Notes: generated by a model from the sequence alone, not told the origin. 38,516 bases of DNA from Bacillota bacterium (GCA_015059365.1 SVAO01000010.1:1-38516), one strand, 5' to 3'; counted from the first letter of the stretch, positions 1-7,933 are shown. Numbers and translations are program-made.

Positions 1-317
1 ATTATTATGCTTTAGCAATCGCAACAGGAAGTATGGAACCTAAAATAAGTAGGGGAGATATTGTAATAGTTGAAAAGATAGAAGATAGAATAGCAGAATT
101 AGAAGTAGGACGAGTTATAGCTTACAATTATAACGAAGTGGTTGTTGTTCATAGAATAAATAAAATTGTAGAAGAAGACAATGAAAGATTCTTTTATACA
201 AAGGGTGATGCGAACAATCATGTAGATAATTATGTCATAAAAGAAGATATGATAATAGGCACAGTTGATTTTGCTGTTCCATATGCCGGATTCCCAACGG
301 TCTGGATTAATCAATAA
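1..317 (+). CDS. Signal peptidase I, SipW/ER-type (5' end outside window)
   Basis: Membrane serine protease that removes signal peptides. The reading frame is open from the left edge, so the first ATG (33) is internal. The codons at 27-38 read G-S-M-E, the active-site box, with the catalytic Ser at 30-32. The motif VVVHRI follows, with His at 150-152. A His here, rather than the Lys of the bacterial LepB type, marks the SipW/archaeal/ER-type class, which uses a Ser-His dyad. The conserved box TKGDANNHVD follows. The protein ends shortly after VPYAG, so no C-terminal membrane helix is visible; the N-terminal anchor must lie upstream of the window. SipW-type enzymes often process specific secreted or matrix proteins, but nothing here identifies a substrate. 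A terminator follows 35 nt after the stop. The family is clear; the specific role is unknown. Confidence 0.88.
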   Translation, partial: YYALAIATGSMEPKISRGDIVIVEKIEDRIAELEVGRVIAYNYNEVVVVHRINKIVEEDNERFFYTKGDANNHVDNYVIKEDMIIGTVDFAVPYAGFPTVWINQ

Positions 318-352
318 AATTTGAATACATTTATATTAATATACAAATTACT

Positions 353-381
353 AAGAATGCTTTGAAATCAGCATTCTTTTT
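353..381 (+). terminator. Rho-independent terminator after signal peptidase
   Basis: An 8-bp stem AAGAATGC (353-360) / GCATTCTT (371-378) with a 10-nt loop is followed by a T tract. The loop itself contains the -35 box of the next promoter. Confidence 0.85.
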
Positions 382-389
382 GTTATAAT
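362..389 (+). promoter_or_regulatory. Promoter of queA-miaA, nested in the upstream terminator
   Basis: A -35 TTGAAA (362-367), 16-nt spacer and extended -10 TGtTATAAT (381-389) are visible. The -35 hexamer lies wholly in the loop of the preceding terminator. The start codon is 20 nt after the -10, so the leader should be about 14 nt. Confidence 0.75.
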
Positions 390-409
390 ATAAATCGGAT
401 GTGATTGAA

Positions 410-1438
410 ATGAGAACAGATGATTTTGATTTTTTATTGCCAGAAGAATTAATTGCTCAAACACCGTTAGAAAAGCGTGATAATTCTCGTCTTTTAGTAG
501 TAGATAGGACTAATAATACTTTGGAACATAAATATTTTACGGATATAATAGAATACTTTGAACCCGGTGATTGTTTAGTTCTTAATGATACTAAAGTTAT
601 TCCTGCTAGACTTTTCGGTATAAAGAAAGAAACTAATGCGATGATAGAACTTTTATTATTGAAGGATCTAGGAGAAAATATATGGGAATGCTTAACAAGA
701 CCTGCTAAGAGGGTAAAAGTGGGTACCATAGTTAGTTTTGGAGACGGACTTTTAAAAGCGGAATGCATCGGTTGTGGTGAAGAAGGAATTAGGAAGTTTA
801 AGCTTATTTATGATGGTATTTTATATGAAATATTAGACAAACTTGGTGAGATGCCTTTACCTCCATATATTCATGAAAAGCTAGAAGATAAAAATCGTTA
901 TCAAACTGTATATGCAAAAAATATCGGGTCTGCTGCAGCTCCAACCGCTGGGCTTCATTTTACTAATGGTTTGTTAGAACAAATAAAAGAAAAAGGAGTA
1001 AATATAGTTTATGTAACACTGCATGTCGGTCTTGGAACATTTAGACCGGTTAGTGTTGAAGATGTAACGAAACACAAGATGCATAGTGAGTATTATATGA
1101 TGGATAAGAGTACTGCAGAAATTTTAAATGAAACTAAGAAAAACAATAAGAAGATTATTAGTGTTGGTACAACTTCTACAAGAACATTAGAAACTATAAT
1201 GAATTTGTATGATAGATTTGTAGAGTGTAGTGGATGGACAGATATTTTTATTTATCCTGGTTATAAATTTAAAGCTATAGATAATTTAATAACGAATTTT
1301 CATTTACCAAAATCAACGTTGGTAATGTTAGTATCAGCATTAGCTGGTAAAGAACTAATAATGAGAGCTTATAATGAAGCAATTATAAATAAATATCGTT
1401 TTTTCTCATTTGGAGATAGTATGTTTATCAAGAGGTGA
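410..1438 (+). CDS. queA: S-adenosylmethionine:tRNA ribosyltransferase-isomerase
   Basis: QueA transfers and isomerises the ribosyl group of SAM onto preQ1 at the tRNA wobble base to give epoxyqueuosine, a late step of queuosine synthesis in the cytoplasm. The 342-residue product has the family's usual length and conserved segments: [14 protein letters not shown] at the N-terminus, [11 protein letters not shown] (about 58-68), the block ending PTAGLHFT (about 178-185), [11 protein letters not shown] (about 204-214) and NFHLPKSTL near the C-terminus. The frame opens with GTG at 401, but ATG at 410 is preferred: GTGAT lies just upstream and QueA proteins begin close to this DFDF segment. The stop codon TGA (1436-1438) is part of the ribosome-binding site of miaA, 3 nt downstream, so the two tRNA-modification genes form a coupled operon. 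Confident assignment. Confidence 0.96.
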   Translation: MRTDDFDFLLPEELIAQTPLEKRDNSRLLVVDRTNNTLEHKYFTDIIEYFEPGDCLVLNDTKVIPARLFGIKKETNAMIELLLLKDLGENIWECLTRPAKRVKVGTIVSFGDGLLKAECIGCGEEGIRKFKLIYDGILYEILDKLGEMPLPPYIHEKLEDKNRYQTVYAKNIGSAAAPTAGLHFTNGLLEQIKEKGVNIVYVTLHVGLGTFRPVSVEDVTKHKMHSEYYMMDKSTAEILNETKKNNKKIISVGTTSTRTLETIMNLYDRFVECSGWTDIFIYPGYKFKAIDNLITNFHLPKSTLVMLVSALAGKELIMRAYNEAIINKYRFFSFGDSMFIKR

Positions 1439-1441
1439 TCT

Positions 1442-2335
1442 ATGAATAAAATTATCGCTATAGTTGGCCCTACTGGAGTAGGTAAAACAAAGCTAAGTAT
1501 AGAATTAGCTAAAATTTTTGATGGTGAAATTATAAATGCAGATAGTACTCAAGTTTTTAGAGGTTTAGATATTGCTACTGCTAAAGTAACGGAACAAGAA
1601 AAAGAGAATGTTGTTCATCATTTACTTGACATTAAAGATGTAACAGACAATTATACTGTATATGACTATCAGAAAGATGCTCGAAAGTGTATAGATGAAA
1701 TTTTAAATAGAAAAAAAACACCAATAGTGGTTGGTGGCACTGGTCTTTATATTAAAGCATTATTTTATGACTATAAATTTGAAGATGAAAGCATAGTATT
1801 AAATAATTATGAGCAATATACTAATCAAGAATTATATGATAAATTATTATTGGTTGATCCAAATACTAAAATTCATATAAACAATCGAAAGAGAATAATT
1901 AGAGCTTTAAATTATTATGAACAAACTAATCAACCATTAAGTGGGAAAGAAGTTACAAATAAACAATTATATGATGTGATTTATATTGGTTTAACTACAG
2001 ATAGAGAGACTTTATATAATCGTATTAATAAAAGGGTAGATATCATGGTAAGTGATGGATTACTTGACGAAGCAAAGAATATATATAAATCTAATATTAG
2101 GACTAAAGCCATATTGACTCCAATAGGTTATAAAGAACTCTTTCCTTATTTTGAAAATAAATGTTCTTTAGATGAATGTTTAGAGCATATTAAACAAAAT
2201 AGTAGAAGATATGCAAAAAGACAATATACGTGGTTTAATAATCAAATGATGGTTAAGTGGTTTAATGTAGATTTTGATTGTTTTAATAATACTATAAACG
2301 AGATACAAGAGTATATAAAAAATGTTAAGAATTAA
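1442..2335 (+). CDS. miaA: tRNA dimethylallyltransferase
   Basis: MiaA adds a dimethylallyl group from DMAPP to N6 of A37 in tRNAs reading UNN codons. The 297-residue protein carries the P-loop GPTGVGKT (9-16), the signature DSTQVFRGLDIATAK starting at residue 34, GGTGLYIKAL near residue 100 and the C-terminal segment QNSRRYAKRQYTWF that binds the anticodon stem. The ribosome-binding site AGGTGAT overlaps the queA stop, indicating translational coupling. The stop TAA (2333-2335) lies in the loop of a hairpin shared with the convergent RNase J gene, and the two coding regions overlap by 11 nt. Confident assignment. Confidence 0.96.
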   Translation: MNKIIAIVGPTGVGKTKLSIELAKIFDGEIINADSTQVFRGLDIATAKVTEQEKENVVHHLLDIKDVTDNYTVYDYQKDARKCIDEILNRKKTPIVVGGTGLYIKALFYDYKFEDESIVLNNYEQYTNQELYDKLLLVDPNTKIHINNRKRIIRALNYYEQTNQPLSGKEVTNKQLYDVIYIGLTTDRETLYNRINKRVDIMVSDGLLDEAKNIYKSNIRTKAILTPIGYKELFPYFENKCSLDECLEHIKQNSRRYAKRQYTWFNNQMMVKWFNVDFDCFNNTINEIQEYIKNVKN

Positions 2336-2352
2336 TCTTAACATCTTTTTTT
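2315..2352. terminator. Bidirectional terminator holding both stop codons
   Basis: A palindrome ATGTTAAGA (2322-2330) / TCTTAACAT (2336-2344) with a 5-nt loop has a T tract on its right for the plus strand (2346-2352) and an A tract on its left (2317-2321) that is a T tract on the minus strand. The miaA stop (2333-2335) is in the loop and the RNase J stop (2325-2327) is in the left arm. Confidence 0.85.
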
Positions 2353-4013
2353 ATGTCCATAATAACGGGTAAGATAATAGGCCTTCTACCTGTTTTTTCA
2401 AAAATACTAGAAGATAAACTATTAATAATTTCTAATTTTATTTCATTGTAATTTACGTGTTTTTGAATTTTAGAAATGATTGCTTTTTTACTTATTTCTT
2501 CCAACTGTTTTAGAAGTTCAATATTATCATTTACTAATACAAAACCACGAGTTGTAATATTTGGATTGCCTAATAATTTGTTTTCGGCAGTATCAATGTT
2601 TGCGATAACAACGACAATTCCATCACTAGACATAATTTTTCTATCTCTCATAACTGCATTACTAACTTCACCAATACGGTTTCCATCAACATATATATCC
2701 CCAGCTTGAATAGAATTAACTTTTGTAATTTTTCCTTTTTTTATAGAAAGAACTTCACCATTTTTCATAACAAAAGTGTTTTCTCTTGGAATTCCACAGT
2801 CTACTGCTATATCAGTATGTTTTTTTAACATTCTGTATTCTCCGTGGAAAGGCATAAAATATTTAGGTTTTATTAAATGTAACATCAACTTTAATTCTTC
2901 TTCACTAGCGTGACCGCTAGTATGAATATCGCTTAATAAAGTATTAGTATAAACTTTTACCCCTTGTAAATATAGTTTATTAATGGTTTTAGAAATACTT
3001 AATGCATTTCCAGGTATAGCAGAAGATGAAAATACTACTAAATCTTGAGGTTGAATTTTTATTTGTTTATGACTACCATTTGCAATTCTACTTAAAGCAG
3101 CAAGTGGTTCTCCTTGACTACCAGTACAAAGTAAGCATACTTTATTTGGTGGAAGAAGATTTGCTTCTTCCGGAGTTATAAATATTTCTTTATTTTTAAT
3201 ATATCCACCCTCAATAGAAATTTCAATATTATTTTCCATACTGCGTCCAAATATTGCTATTTTTCTATCGTTTCTCTTACAAGTATCAACAATATGTTTT
3301 AATCTATAAATATTAGAGGCAAATGTTGCAATAATAATTCGTCCATGATGACGAGTAAAAATTTCTGATAACGCCTCATCTACTTTAGATTCACTTGCAC
3401 TCATTCCTTCATTTAATGCATTTGTACTATCACTTAAAAGAAGAGTTACGCCTTTAGAACCGATAGAAGCCATTTTATGTAGATTGGCCATAGGACCGAT
3501 TGGAGTAAAATCAAATTTAAAATCTCCTGTAGTAACAATTGTTCCATTTGGAGTATGAATACATATACCATGTGAATCTGGAATAGAGTGGGTTGTTCTA
3601 AAAAACTCAACTTCCATTGTTTTAAATTTTACTTTTGTATCTTCCGTATATATTTTTAAATTATCATATCTAATATTTCTGTCTTCTAGTTTTCTTTTAA
3701 TTAAACCCACAGCTTGATTTGGTGCATATATTACAGGAATATTTACTGCTTGTAATAAAAATGGAATACCACCAATATGATCTTCATGTCCGTGAGTAAT
3801 AAATAAGGCTTTAATTTTATTTTCGTTTTTCTTTAAAAAAGTAAAGTCAGGAATAACATAATCAACGCCTAATAAATCTCCTTCTGGAAAAGTTATGCCT
3901 GCGTCAGTTATAATAATTTCATTACCCGTCATAACACAATACATATTTTTCCCGACTTCTCCAAGACCGCCTAAAGCAAAAACTTTAGTGTCTGTTTCAT
4001 CAAAAAATTTCAT
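2325..4013 (-). CDS. rnjA: Ribonuclease J (metallo-beta-lactamase/beta-CASP)
   Basis: RNase J is a 5'-to-3' exo- and endoribonuclease central to mRNA decay and rRNA maturation in Firmicutes. The 562-residue product matches the usual length. It begins with the family's first beta strands and GGLGEVGKNMY (15-25), followed by the zinc-binding motif HGHEDH (74-79), GDFKFD in the middle of the lactamase domain, the beta-CASP region with CTGSQGEPLAALSRIANG, then SGHAS and PFHGEYRML near residue 390, and a C-terminal domain. It is the only clearly minus-strand gene here. Its ribosome-binding site GGAG lies just upstream of the ATG, and its promoter is back-to-back with that of the next gene. Organisms of this type may have one or two RNase J paralogues; the window cannot tell J1 from J2. 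Confidence 0.94.
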   Translation of the reverse strand: MKFFDETDTKVFALGGLGEVGKNMYCVMTGNEIIITDAGITFPEGDLLGVDYVIPDFTFLKKNENKIKALFITHGHEDHIGGIPFLLQAVNIPVIYAPNQAVGLIKRKLEDRNIRYDNLKIYTEDTKVKFKTMEVEFFRTTHSIPDSHGICIHTPNGTIVTTGDFKFDFTPIGPMANLHKMASIGSKGVTLLLSDSTNALNEGMSASESKVDEALSEIFTRHHGRIIIATFASNIYRLKHIVDTCKRNDRKIAIFGRSMENNIEISIEGGYIKNKEIFITPEEANLLPPNKVCLLCTGSQGEPLAALSRIANGSHKQIKIQPQDLVVFSSSAIPGNALSISKTINKLYLQGVKVYTNTLLSDIHTSGHASEEELKLMLHLIKPKYFMPFHGEYRMLKKHTDIAVDCGIPRENTFVMKNGEVLSIKKGKITKVNSIQAGDIYVDGNRIGEVSNAVMRDRKIMSSDGIVVVIANIDTAENKLLGNPNITTRGFVLVNDNIELLKQLEEISKKAIISKIQKHVNYNEIKLEIINSLSSSIFEKTGRRPIILPVIMDIKKDVKINS

Positions 4014-4055
4014 AATTTCTCCTTTCTTTTTAGATTTAAAAATTTTGACTTAATC

Positions 4056-4084
4056 ATTATACCTTTTTTTTGCTGTTTTGTCTA
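4056..4084 (-). promoter_or_regulatory. Promoter of RNase J
   Basis: On the minus strand a -35 TAGACA (4084-4079), 17-nt spacer and -10 TATAAT (4061-4056) precede the RNase J start by about 42 nt. Confidence 0.75.
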
Positions 4085-4088
4085 CTAT

Positions 4089-4117
4089 TTGACAAAATAC
4101 TGATTTTAGTGTATTAT
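4089..4117 (+). promoter_or_regulatory. Divergent promoter of the 4149 gene
   Basis: A consensus -35 TTGACA (4089-4094), 17-nt spacer and -10 TATTAT (4112-4117). Its -35 box is only 4 nt from that of the RNase J promoter, and an inverted repeat TTTTGTC (4076-4082) / GACAAAA (4091-4097) spans both boxes. Confidence 0.75.
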
Positions 4118-4125
4118 ACTTGTAC

Positions 4126-4148
4126 TCAGAGGGGGGGAAAATATAAAA
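4126..4148 (+). promoter_or_regulatory. G7 tract in the leader of the 4149 gene
   Basis: The leader reads TCAGA followed by seven G and an A-rich spacer before the ATG. It is the longest G run noticed in this AT-rich window, is the only Shine-Dalgarno candidate for the gene, and is a possible slippage site or target of C-rich small RNAs. Confidence 0.6.
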
Positions 4149-4772
4149 ATGAAATATAGTATTGAAGGAATAGAAAATTCTAAAGTAATTCAAACTGTTC
4201 AAAGCGTTTCAGGACCAAATGGTAAATATTTTTTCATAGATTATTTAGATGGAACACAAGATATAATAGAATTTAATGAAACTACTTTAAGAAATGTTAT
4301 AACCATCATGGAGTCACAAGCAGAAAGATATGTTAAAAATAAACAAAGAAAAATATCTAATATTAAAATTAAACAAATAACACTTTCAACTTTAGGTTCA
4401 CTAGGTTCAATTGCTGCACCTTTTATAGCAATGAATCCTGCAACTGTAGTACTTGGTTGTTTGGTAGGTGGTGCATCTTTATTTACAATTATTACTGCTA
4501 ATGTTTCTGCAAAAACAAGAATAAATGATATTGAAAAATATGATATTTATCTTAATGATATAAAAAATAAATTGAATGATTATAATCGTATTATAGCACA
4601 AGAAAGAGATCTTGCTCCAGAACTTGTAAAAAGCATAAGAATTAAAGACATTCGTGGTTTAGATGGAATTTCATTGAAAGAAGCAAAAAATATCGGTGCA
4701 AAAGTAGAACGTTATATGGAAACTGCTCCAACATCACCAACACCAAAAAAGAAAACTTTAAGAAGACTCTAG
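4149..4772 (+). CDS. Unknown protein with two membrane helices
   Basis: The 207-residue product is not recognised. Residues 1-60 look like a small soluble domain (KYFFIDYLDGTQDIIEF), followed by a basic linker and two hydrophobic segments at about 77-94 and 97-118, the second rich in Gly and Ala (VVLGCLVGGAS). A charged, probably helical cytoplasmic region follows and the tail is Pro/Thr/Lys-rich (TSPTPKKKTLRRL). No enzyme motif is visible. The gene is monocistronic, with its own consensus promoter and terminator. Its leader carries an unusual run of seven G (4131-4137) 11 nt before the ATG, which is probably a strong but distant Shine-Dalgarno. The coding sequence is convincing; no function is proposed. 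Confidence 0.85.
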   Translation: MKYSIEGIENSKVIQTVQSVSGPNGKYFFIDYLDGTQDIIEFNETTLRNVITIMESQAERYVKNKQRKISNIKIKQITLSTLGSLGSIAAPFIAMNPATVVLGCLVGGASLFTIITANVSAKTRINDIEKYDIYLNDIKNKLNDYNRIIAQERDLAPELVKSIRIKDIRGLDGISLKEAKNIGAKVERYMETAPTSPTPKKKTLRRL

Positions 4773-4791
4773 AATATACTAGAGTTTTTTT
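4766..4791 (+). terminator. Terminator overlapping the stop codon of the 4149 gene
   Basis: Stem ACTCTAG (4766-4772) / CTAGAGT (4779-4785) with a 6-nt loop, followed by seven T. The TAG stop is the last three bases of the left arm. Confidence 0.88.
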
Positions 4792-4837
4792 GTTATTTGG
4801 TGTACAATGATTATAGATACTAAAAAGGATGGGACAT

Positions 4838-5833
4838 ATGGGATTATTTGATAAATTTAAAAGTATTTTTAGTAATGATAAAAAAGAAAAACGTGAGTTA
4901 GATTTATATACTAATGGGCTAGAAAAAACAAGGGAGCAATTTGTTTCTAAATTAAGTATCTTAAATCACAAATACACTAAAGTAAATGAGGTTTATTTTG
5001 AAGAATTAGAAGAAATATTAATAATGGCTGATATTGGTGTTAACACGGTTATGGAATTTATTGAAAGATTAAGAAATCGTGTTAAAAAAGAGCAAATTGA
5101 AGATACTAAAGACTTAATGGAAGTAATAGTAGACGAAATGTTTATTATTTATGTTAATAATAGTGTAATTATTAATAAAATAAACAAAAATAATAATGGA
5201 CCTACTGTAGTTTTATTTGTAGGTGTAAATGGAGTAGGAAAAACTACTACTATTGGTAAGATTGCAAACAAACTAACTAATGAAGGTAATAAAGTTTTAT
5301 TAGTAGCAGGAGATACTTTTAGAGCTGGAGCGGTTGAACAATTAAAGGAATGGGGACAAAGAGTAAATTGCGAAGTAGTATCTAAAGCAGATGCAGACCC
5401 AGCAAGTGTAGTTTATGACGGATTAGAATTAGCAAAAAAAGAAAATTTTGATTATGTATTGATTGATACAGCTGGTCGTCTTCAAAATAAAGTTAACTTA
5501 ATGAATGAGTTAGAGAAGATAAATAAGGTTATAGGAAAAGTAATTGAAGGGGCTCCTCATGAAACTTTATTAGTAATTGATGCTACAACAGGTCAAAATG
5601 GAATTAGTCAGGCTAAAAGTTTTAAAGAAATTACTAATGTTTCTGGGCTTGTATTAACTAAATTAGATGGTACTGCTAAAGGTGGAATTGTTTTAGCTAT
5701 CAAAGAAAGCGTAGATATTCCTGTTAAATTTGTAGGATTAGGTGAGAAAAAAGAAGATCTAAGAGTATTTGATATTGAAAAATATATTTATGGTTTATTT
5801 AAAGGGATGGAGGATTTAGAAAATGGCAAATAA
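4838..5833 (+). CDS. ftsY: Signal recognition particle receptor
   Basis: FtsY is the membrane-associated SRP receptor GTPase that docks Ffh-ribosome complexes at the Sec translocon. The 331-residue protein begins MGLFDKFKSIF, a typical short amphipathic start without a long acidic A domain. It shows the four-helix N domain and the G domain with GVNGVGKTT (129-137), GDTFRAGAVEQL (158-169), DTAGRL (210-215) and TKLDGTAKGG. ATG 4838 is preferred over the in-frame ATG 4829 because of this N-terminus and the AAAGGATGG just upstream. A TACAAT box at 4803-4808 could be its -10, without a convincing -35. The 3' end overlaps the next gene by 11 nt. The cluster with ylxM and ffh supports the call. Confidence 0.96.
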   Translation: MGLFDKFKSIFSNDKKEKRELDLYTNGLEKTREQFVSKLSILNHKYTKVNEVYFEELEEILIMADIGVNTVMEFIERLRNRVKKEQIEDTKDLMEVIVDEMFIIYVNNSVIINKINKNNNGPTVVLFVGVNGVGKTTTIGKIANKLTNEGNKVLLVAGDTFRAGAVEQLKEWGQRVNCEVVSKADADPASVVYDGLELAKKENFDYVLIDTAGRLQNKVNLMNELEKINKVIGKVIEGAPHETLLVIDATTGQNGISQAKSFKEITNVSGLVLTKLDGTAKGGIVLAIKESVDIPVKFVGLGEKKEDLRVFDIEKYIYGLFKGMEDLENGK

Positions 5834-6119
5834 TAAAAAGAAAAAAAATAAAAATGATAAGTTAATGAAGGAATTTTATGTAAATCAAATCGGATTACTT
5901 GCCCAAGCAATATTTGTATTATTTACTTTTGTTTTTGGTATAGCAACAATATTTCAATCAGAATTAAAAGTTGTTTTTGAATTACTATTGGGTATTTCAC
6001 TTGCTATTATGGCTTATAATAATTTAAGAGTATACAAGAGAACATTATTTACTATTCCTTATGTTTTAGGTGCTATTTTAGCATTTTGGTCAGCTTTAGA
6101 AATACTATTAGGTATGTAA
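5823..6119 (+). CDS. Small membrane protein, three helices
   Basis: A 98-residue protein of unknown function. A very basic N-terminus (ANNKKKKNKNDKLMK) is followed by three hydrophobic stretches at about 24-44, 48-66 and 74-95. The start ATG lies inside the end of ftsY, preceded by GGATGGAGG, so it is translationally coupled to the receptor gene. It lies between ftsY and ylxM, and a role near the translocon is possible, but that rests on position only. The positive N-terminus predicts an N-in topology. Confidence 0.8.
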   Translation: MANNKKKKNKNDKLMKEFYVNQIGLLAQAIFVLFTFVFGIATIFQSELKVVFELLLGISLAIMAYNNLRVYKRTLFTIPYVLGAILAFWSALEILLGM

Positions 6120-6141
6120 TCAAATAGTTAGTGGTGTTATA

Positions 6142-6435
6142 ATGGAAAATAGTATTTATATAACTCAGTTGTTTGACTATTATGGCAATTTATTGACTGA
6201 TAAGCAGAGAGATTATTTTACTGATTATTATATAGAAAATCTAAGTTTGTCAGAAATTGCAGAAAATTTTGGTGTTAGTAGGAATGCTGTATTTAAACAA
6301 ATAAAAGAAGCAGAAAACAAACTTAATTTCTATGAAAAAAATTTGAAATTATTAGAAAATAGTATTAAAATTAGTAAAATATTAATGCAAATAGATGATG
6401 AAAAAATAAAAGAACAAATTGAAGAATTAATATAA
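6142..6435 (+). CDS. ylxM: YlxM-type helix-turn-helix protein
   Basis: A 97-residue protein of the YlxM/p13 family, a sigma-like helix-turn-helix protein commonly encoded next to ffh and proposed to act with the SRP pathway. The helix-turn-helix lies at about residues 34-55 (LSLSEIAENFGVSRNAVFKQI), preceded by LTDKQRDYFTDYYIENLS and followed by an acidic/basic helix. The ribosome-binding site is GGTG. It is separated from ffh by a terminator and a fresh promoter, so the usual ylxM-ffh cotranscription appears to be interrupted here. Confidence 0.9.
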   Translation: MENSIYITQLFDYYGNLLTDKQRDYFTDYYIENLSLSEIAENFGVSRNAVFKQIKEAENKLNFYEKNLKLLENSIKISKILMQIDDEKIKEQIEELI

Positions 6436-6493
6436 TAATGATAATAATTTTTAAGTTTATTATCAGAAATTAAATCTAATAATATTGACTGTT

Positions 6494-6518
6494 AAAGAGT
6501 TAATTTTTAACTCTTTTT
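6494..6518 (+). terminator. Terminator between ylxM and ffh
   Basis: A 10-bp stem AAAGAGTTAA (6494-6503) / TTAACTCTTT (6507-6516) with a 3-nt loop and a T tract. A weaker AT-only hairpin, TGATAATAA / TTATTATCA (6439-6465), precedes it. Confidence 0.85.
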
Positions 6519-6542
6519 CTAGTATTTTTAAGTGTTTTATTA

Positions 6543-6548
6543 TATAAT
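6543..6548 (+). promoter_or_regulatory. -10 box of ffh
   Basis: TATAAT lies 15 nt before the ffh ATG and directly after the terminator. No good -35 is seen. The predicted transcript starts within a few bases of the GGTGAT ribosome-binding site. Confidence 0.55.
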
Positions 6549-6563
6549 GAATGTGGTGATAAT

Positions 6564-7871
6564 ATGTTTGAAAGTTTAGGCGAAAGACTACAAAATGCAG
6601 TAGATAAAATAAGAGGTTATGGAAAAATAACTGAAGATAATATAAGTGATGTAGTTCGTGAAATTAGATTGGCACTTTTAGAAGCAGATGTTAATTATAA
6701 AGTAGTAAAAGAATTTATTAATAGTGTAAAAGAAAAAGCGTTAGGAGAAGAGGTAAAAAAGAGTTTAAAACCTGGAGAAGTATTTGTAAAGATTTTAAAA
6801 GATGAATTGGTAGAACTTTTAGGAGGAGAGAAACAGGATTTAAATTTAAACGGAACTCCAGCAACCTTAATGCTTGTCGGATTACAAGGAACTGGAAAAA
6901 CCACAATGATTGGGAAATTGGGGTTAATGTTGCGTAAAAAACATCATAAAAAACCATTATTAGTAGCTTGTGATGTGTATAGACCAGCTGCAATTGATCA
7001 ATTGAACCAGATAGGTAAAGAGTTAAATATTGAAGTATATAGTGAGGGTAAAGGAAATCCAGTAGAAATTTCTAATAATGCTATTAAATATGCAAAAGAA
7101 AATGGATTTGATTATGTATTAATTGATACTGCAGGACGATTACACATTGATGACGAATTGATGACAGAATTAAAAAATATTAATGAAAATATCAAACCAA
7201 ATGAGATATTACTAGTTGTTGATAGTATGACTGGACAAGATGCAATTAATGTAATTGAGGGATTTAATGCAACATTACCATTAACTGGAGCAATATTAAC
7301 TAAATTAGATGGTGACACTAGAGGTGGTGCAGCACTTTCAATCCGTCATTTAACAAATGTACCAATCAAATTTATTGGTGTTAGTGAAAAAATGGATGGT
7401 ATTGAAGAATTTTATCCTGAAAGAATGGCTACTCGTATTCTGGGTATGGGAGATATAATGACAATGCTTGAAAAAGCAGAAGAAGTTATTGACCAAGATG
7501 AAGCTATGAAAACTGCAAAAAAATTACAAAAGGGAGATTTTGATTTAGAAGATTTTTTAAGTCAATTAAAACAAATTAAAAAATTAGGACCACTTGAGAA
7601 TTTGATAAAAATGATTCCTGGTGCTAATAAAATGGGACTTAATAATGTAAAAGTTAATCCTAAAGATATGGCTCATATTGAGGCAATAATATTGTCTATG
7701 ACCCCTAAAGAAAGAAAAAATCCTGAAATATTAAAATCAAGTCGAAAAATTAGGATTGCTAAAGGTAGTGGAAGAACTGTAGAAGAAGTAAATCGCTTAT
7801 TAAAACAATTTGAGCAAATGAAACAAATGATGAAACAGTTTAAAAACGGAAATTTAAAAATGCCGTTCTAA
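6564..7871 (+). CDS. ffh: Signal recognition particle protein Ffh (SRP54)
   Basis: Ffh is the SRP GTPase that binds 4.5S/SRP RNA and emerging signal sequences and delivers ribosomes to FtsY. The 435-residue product has the N domain (1-95), the G domain with GLQGTGKTT (106-114), CDVYRPAAIDQL (from about 136), DTAGRLHID (188-196) and TKLDGDTRGGAA, and a methionine-rich M domain from about residue 300. That domain includes FLSQLKQIKKLGPLENLI, MIPGANK and the RNA-binding SSRKIRIAKGSGRTVEEVNRLLKQF, and it ends QMKQMMKQF...KMPF. The start has a GGTGAT site 3 nt upstream. The SRP RNA gene itself is not in the window. Confident assignment. Confidence 0.97.
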   Translation: MFESLGERLQNAVDKIRGYGKITEDNISDVVREIRLALLEADVNYKVVKEFINSVKEKALGEEVKKSLKPGEVFVKILKDELVELLGGEKQDLNLNGTPATLMLVGLQGTGKTTMIGKLGLMLRKKHHKKPLLVACDVYRPAAIDQLNQIGKELNIEVYSEGKGNPVEISNNAIKYAKENGFDYVLIDTAGRLHIDDELMTELKNINENIKPNEILLVVDSMTGQDAINVIEGFNATLPLTGAILTKLDGDTRGGAALSIRHLTNVPIKFIGVSEKMDGIEEFYPERMATRILGMGDIMTMLEKAEEVIDQDEAMKTAKKLQKGDFDLEDFLSQLKQIKKLGPLENLIKMIPGANKMGLNNVKVNPKDMAHIEAIILSMTPKERKNPEILKSSRKIRIAKGSGRTVEEVNRLLKQFEQMKQMMKQFKNGNLKMPF

Positions 7872-7873
7872 AT

Positions 7874-7901
7874 AAAAATGGAAAATTCAATCCATTTTTT
7901 T
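7874..7901 (+). terminator. Terminator of ffh
   Basis: Stem AAAAATGGA (7874-7882) / TCCATTTTT (7891-7899) with an 8-nt loop and a T tract, starting 2 nt after the stop codon. Confidence 0.8.
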
Positions 7902-7909
7902 AATTGTTA

Positions 7910-7918
7910 TGATATAAT
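7910..7918 (+). promoter_or_regulatory. Extended -10 promoter of nifJ
   Basis: TGaTATAAT is a perfect extended -10. It lies 9 nt after the ffh terminator and 15 nt before the nifJ ATG; no -35 is evident. Confidence 0.65.
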
Positions 7919-7933
7919 TAAAATGGTGATGAT

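Noticed and set aside
457..768. Long antisense reading frames inside queA, ffh, the ATPase, tex and other genes
   Set aside because: They lie opposite confidently identified coding sequence, lack ribosome-binding sites and have low-complexity compositions typical of shadow frames.
6439..6465. AT-only hairpin TGATAATAA / TTATTATCA after ylxM as a terminator
   Set aside because: All A-T pairs, 9-nt loop and no U tract; the real terminator is 30 nt downstream.
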